Part shown: positions 27,471 through 28,631 of the stretch, piece after piece
Position numbering within the stretch: the stretch's first letter is position 1
Layout: each line of letters opens with the position of its first letter
IMG/VR virus record: IMGVR_UViG_3300035212_000510
Span: 1 to 28,631 of that record
Reading direction: 5' to 3' (one strand)
DNA: 28,631 bases
From: a virus
Position numbers and translations under genes: made by a program
The notes under the pieces: model-generated
What the model was told of the DNA's origin: nothing
Databases searched by the model: none
Seen by the model: the letters and a program-made list of their open reading frames with translations, nothing else

Positions 27471-28631
27471 AATCCTTCAAACAAACTTAAGCCTGTCTCT
27501 TCCTCTACTGGTTTAAATGTTGGATCTTTGCTAAAATAAGTATCAGCATCTGTATAATATACTGACAGAAACTTATACTTGTTTCCCAACACACTTTCAA
27601 AATCTTCACGTGCTAAATGCTTACGATCTAAATCTATAATGTAATCACGGTATTTGACTGTTTCATATGTATTAATCTTTGCGGAATTTGTATTGCTACG
27701 TTTACCGGGAAAGTTATCTAAGAAACTAATCCAACCTTGTGATACATCATCATCTAACTCACATACATAATCTAATGCTTCTGCTGATTGAGTAGAACAA
27801 TATATTTCTGTAATAGTCTTTCCGGCATCTTTAATATTAACTTTATGAAAGTATTTTTTATTAAAGTTATCTGACCAATCTTGATTATCTAATACGACAC
27901 ATGGCATATGACCTAGACATTCTAAGAAAGCAAATGGATAGTTCTCACGCAAACTTGGCATAAAGAATACGCCACTACTACGAATGAAATCTACTTTCTC
28001 TTGACCAGTAATACCTGCACGTATTTCATAATCAGTAATACCTGCATCTGCAAAAGCTTTCTCAAACTTCTTTGCCCCGTTACTATTAGTCATTACCTTA
28101 CATGGTAATTTACATTCTTTCATTACACGAATATATGCTTCTGGGTTTTTACCTTCTTCCCAACGTCCAATGAATAGTACACCTTTGTGAGATCCTGTAT
28201 ATGGTTCTAGTAATCCACGCTCACTCATTGGCATACGTAGTAAAGCACAGTTAGTTGCGCCAAACTTAGTAAGTTCGTCAATGTTCTTTTGACTTTGTGT
28301 ACCAATAATGATATCAGTAAACTCCATATGCTTGTTATAGAAGTGGTGATAACTGTCTAAGAATACATCACTACCTTGACTTTCACGGAAGATCATACTA
28401 TGTAAGTGAGTATAGAATACAACAGGTATATACTTATTGACTGTCATGGCATAACTAGCAGTCATTGCTTCCTGTGTATTACATACAATCATATCATAGA
28501 CGTTTGTTTCAAATGCTTTAAGAATACTTTTACGGAAGTTAATAATCTTCTCAAAGTTAATTGTATCACTAAACGCAAACGTAGCAGTATGGTCACTGTA
28601 TCGTAGTGGTTCATCCGGATAGATAATGTTA
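27467..28631 (-). CDS. glycosyltransferase, GT4/GT1 type, partial (N-terminus beyond right edge)
   Basis: The frame stays open from the stop at 27467 to the right edge of the window, with no stop and a plausible reading upstream of the first internal ATG (28492): YPDEPLRYSDHTATFAFSD and AFETNVYDMIVCNTQE. The true start therefore lies outside. The GT-B C-domain is present: GVLFIGRWEEGKNPEAYIRVM (strand and helix), RAGITGQEKVDFIRSSGVFFMPS and the donor-site region LRENYPFAFLECLGHMPCVVLDN, with the Glu of the E-x7-E type motif. It overlaps the epimerase by ATGA. The likely role is transferring a sugar to an unknown acceptor. Confidence 0.88.
   Translation of the reverse strand, partial: NIIYPDEPLRYSDHTATFAFSDTINFEKIINFRKSILKAFETNVYDMIVCNTQEAMTASYAMTVNKYIPVVFYTHLHSMIFRESQGSDVFLDSYHHFYNKHMEFTDIIIGTQSQKNIDELTKFGATNCALLRMPMSERGLLEPYTGSHKGVLFIGRWEEGKNPEAYIRVMKECKLPCKVMTNSNGAKKFEKAFADAGITDYEIRAGITGQEKVDFIRSSGVFFMPSLRENYPFAFLECLGHMPCVVLDNQDWSDNFNKKYFHKVNIKDAGKTITEIYCSTQSAEALDYVCELDDDVSQGWISFLDNFPGKRSNTNSAKINTYETVKYRDYIIDLDRKHLAREDFESVLGNKYKFLSVYYTDADTYFSKDPTFKPVEEETGLSLFEGL

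Noticed and set aside
1-28631. tRNA, rRNA, CRISPR or insertion sequence
   Set aside because: No cloverleaf with a CCA-like end, no regularly spaced repeats and no transposase frame were noticed. The repeated promoter cassette is not regularly spaced and carries no nuclease gene.

Overview
The window reads as a stretch of an uncultured tailed phage, most likely a large T4-like myovirus of an aquatic Gram-negative (proteobacterial) host. The grounds are dense coding with many one-base or four-base overlaps; near-consensus sigma70 promoters beside ATAAATAC motifs that resemble T4 late promoters; T4-type replication and repair genes (ATP-dependent DNA ligase, FEN/RNase H-type 5' exonuclease, HNH nuclease, UvdE-like endonuclease); many small proteins of the kind found in aquatic T4-like phages; and lipoproteins, an IbpA-like Hsp20 and ClpS that point to a proteobacterial host. 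No tRNA, rRNA, integrase, transposase or CRISPR array was seen. The DNA is A+T-rich. Nearly all genes are on the minus strand; only four genes (2236-2541, 2548-3240, 19335-19817, 25733-26650) are on the plus strand.

Layout. 1-970: three small genes, each behind a copy of the same sigma70 promoter cassette. 975-5581: a proteostasis region with ClpP, a SprT-like metalloprotease, ClpS, an Hsp20 chaperone, ribosomal protein bS21 and ClpX, interrupted by two plus-strand genes, one of which is a metallophosphoesterase-like protein that has lost its metal ligands. 5606-10322: two lipoproteins, a multi-pass coiled-coil membrane protein, and small or acidic proteins. 10347-13856: DNA ligase, a gamma-glutamylcyclotransferase-like protein and small conserved phage proteins. 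13853-17693: more small genes with the promoter cassette, a beta-class DNA methyltransferase, and a 499-residue protein with a possible nuclease core. 17776-19243: a run of tiny genes, several under 60 codons. 19335-19817: a second eroded phosphodiesterase-like gene on the plus strand. 19814-22754: tightly overlapping small phage genes. 22751-25652: exonuclease, HNH protein and UvdE-like enzyme. 25733-26650: a plus-strand protein with a T4 capsid-targeting-like leader. 26640-28631: a nucleotide-sugar epimerase and a glycosyltransferase that runs off the right edge.

How it works together. The Clp genes could let the phage assemble its own ClpXP protease with the N-degron adaptor ClpS, while bS21 may act on host ribosomes and Hsp20 may protect proteins late in infection. 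The promoters suggest that ClpP is made early from a sigma70 promoter, whereas ClpX, ClpS and Hsp20 lie behind late-type motifs. Two transcription classes are visible: TTGACA-N17-TATAAT (early) and ATAAATAC (late). In both classes several start codons sit where the transcript should begin, which predicts leaderless mRNAs. The best leads for new biology are the repeated promoter cassette whose -35 box supplies the stop codon of the gene before it, the leaderless geometry, the two pseudo-phosphoesterases, and the split control of the Clp system.
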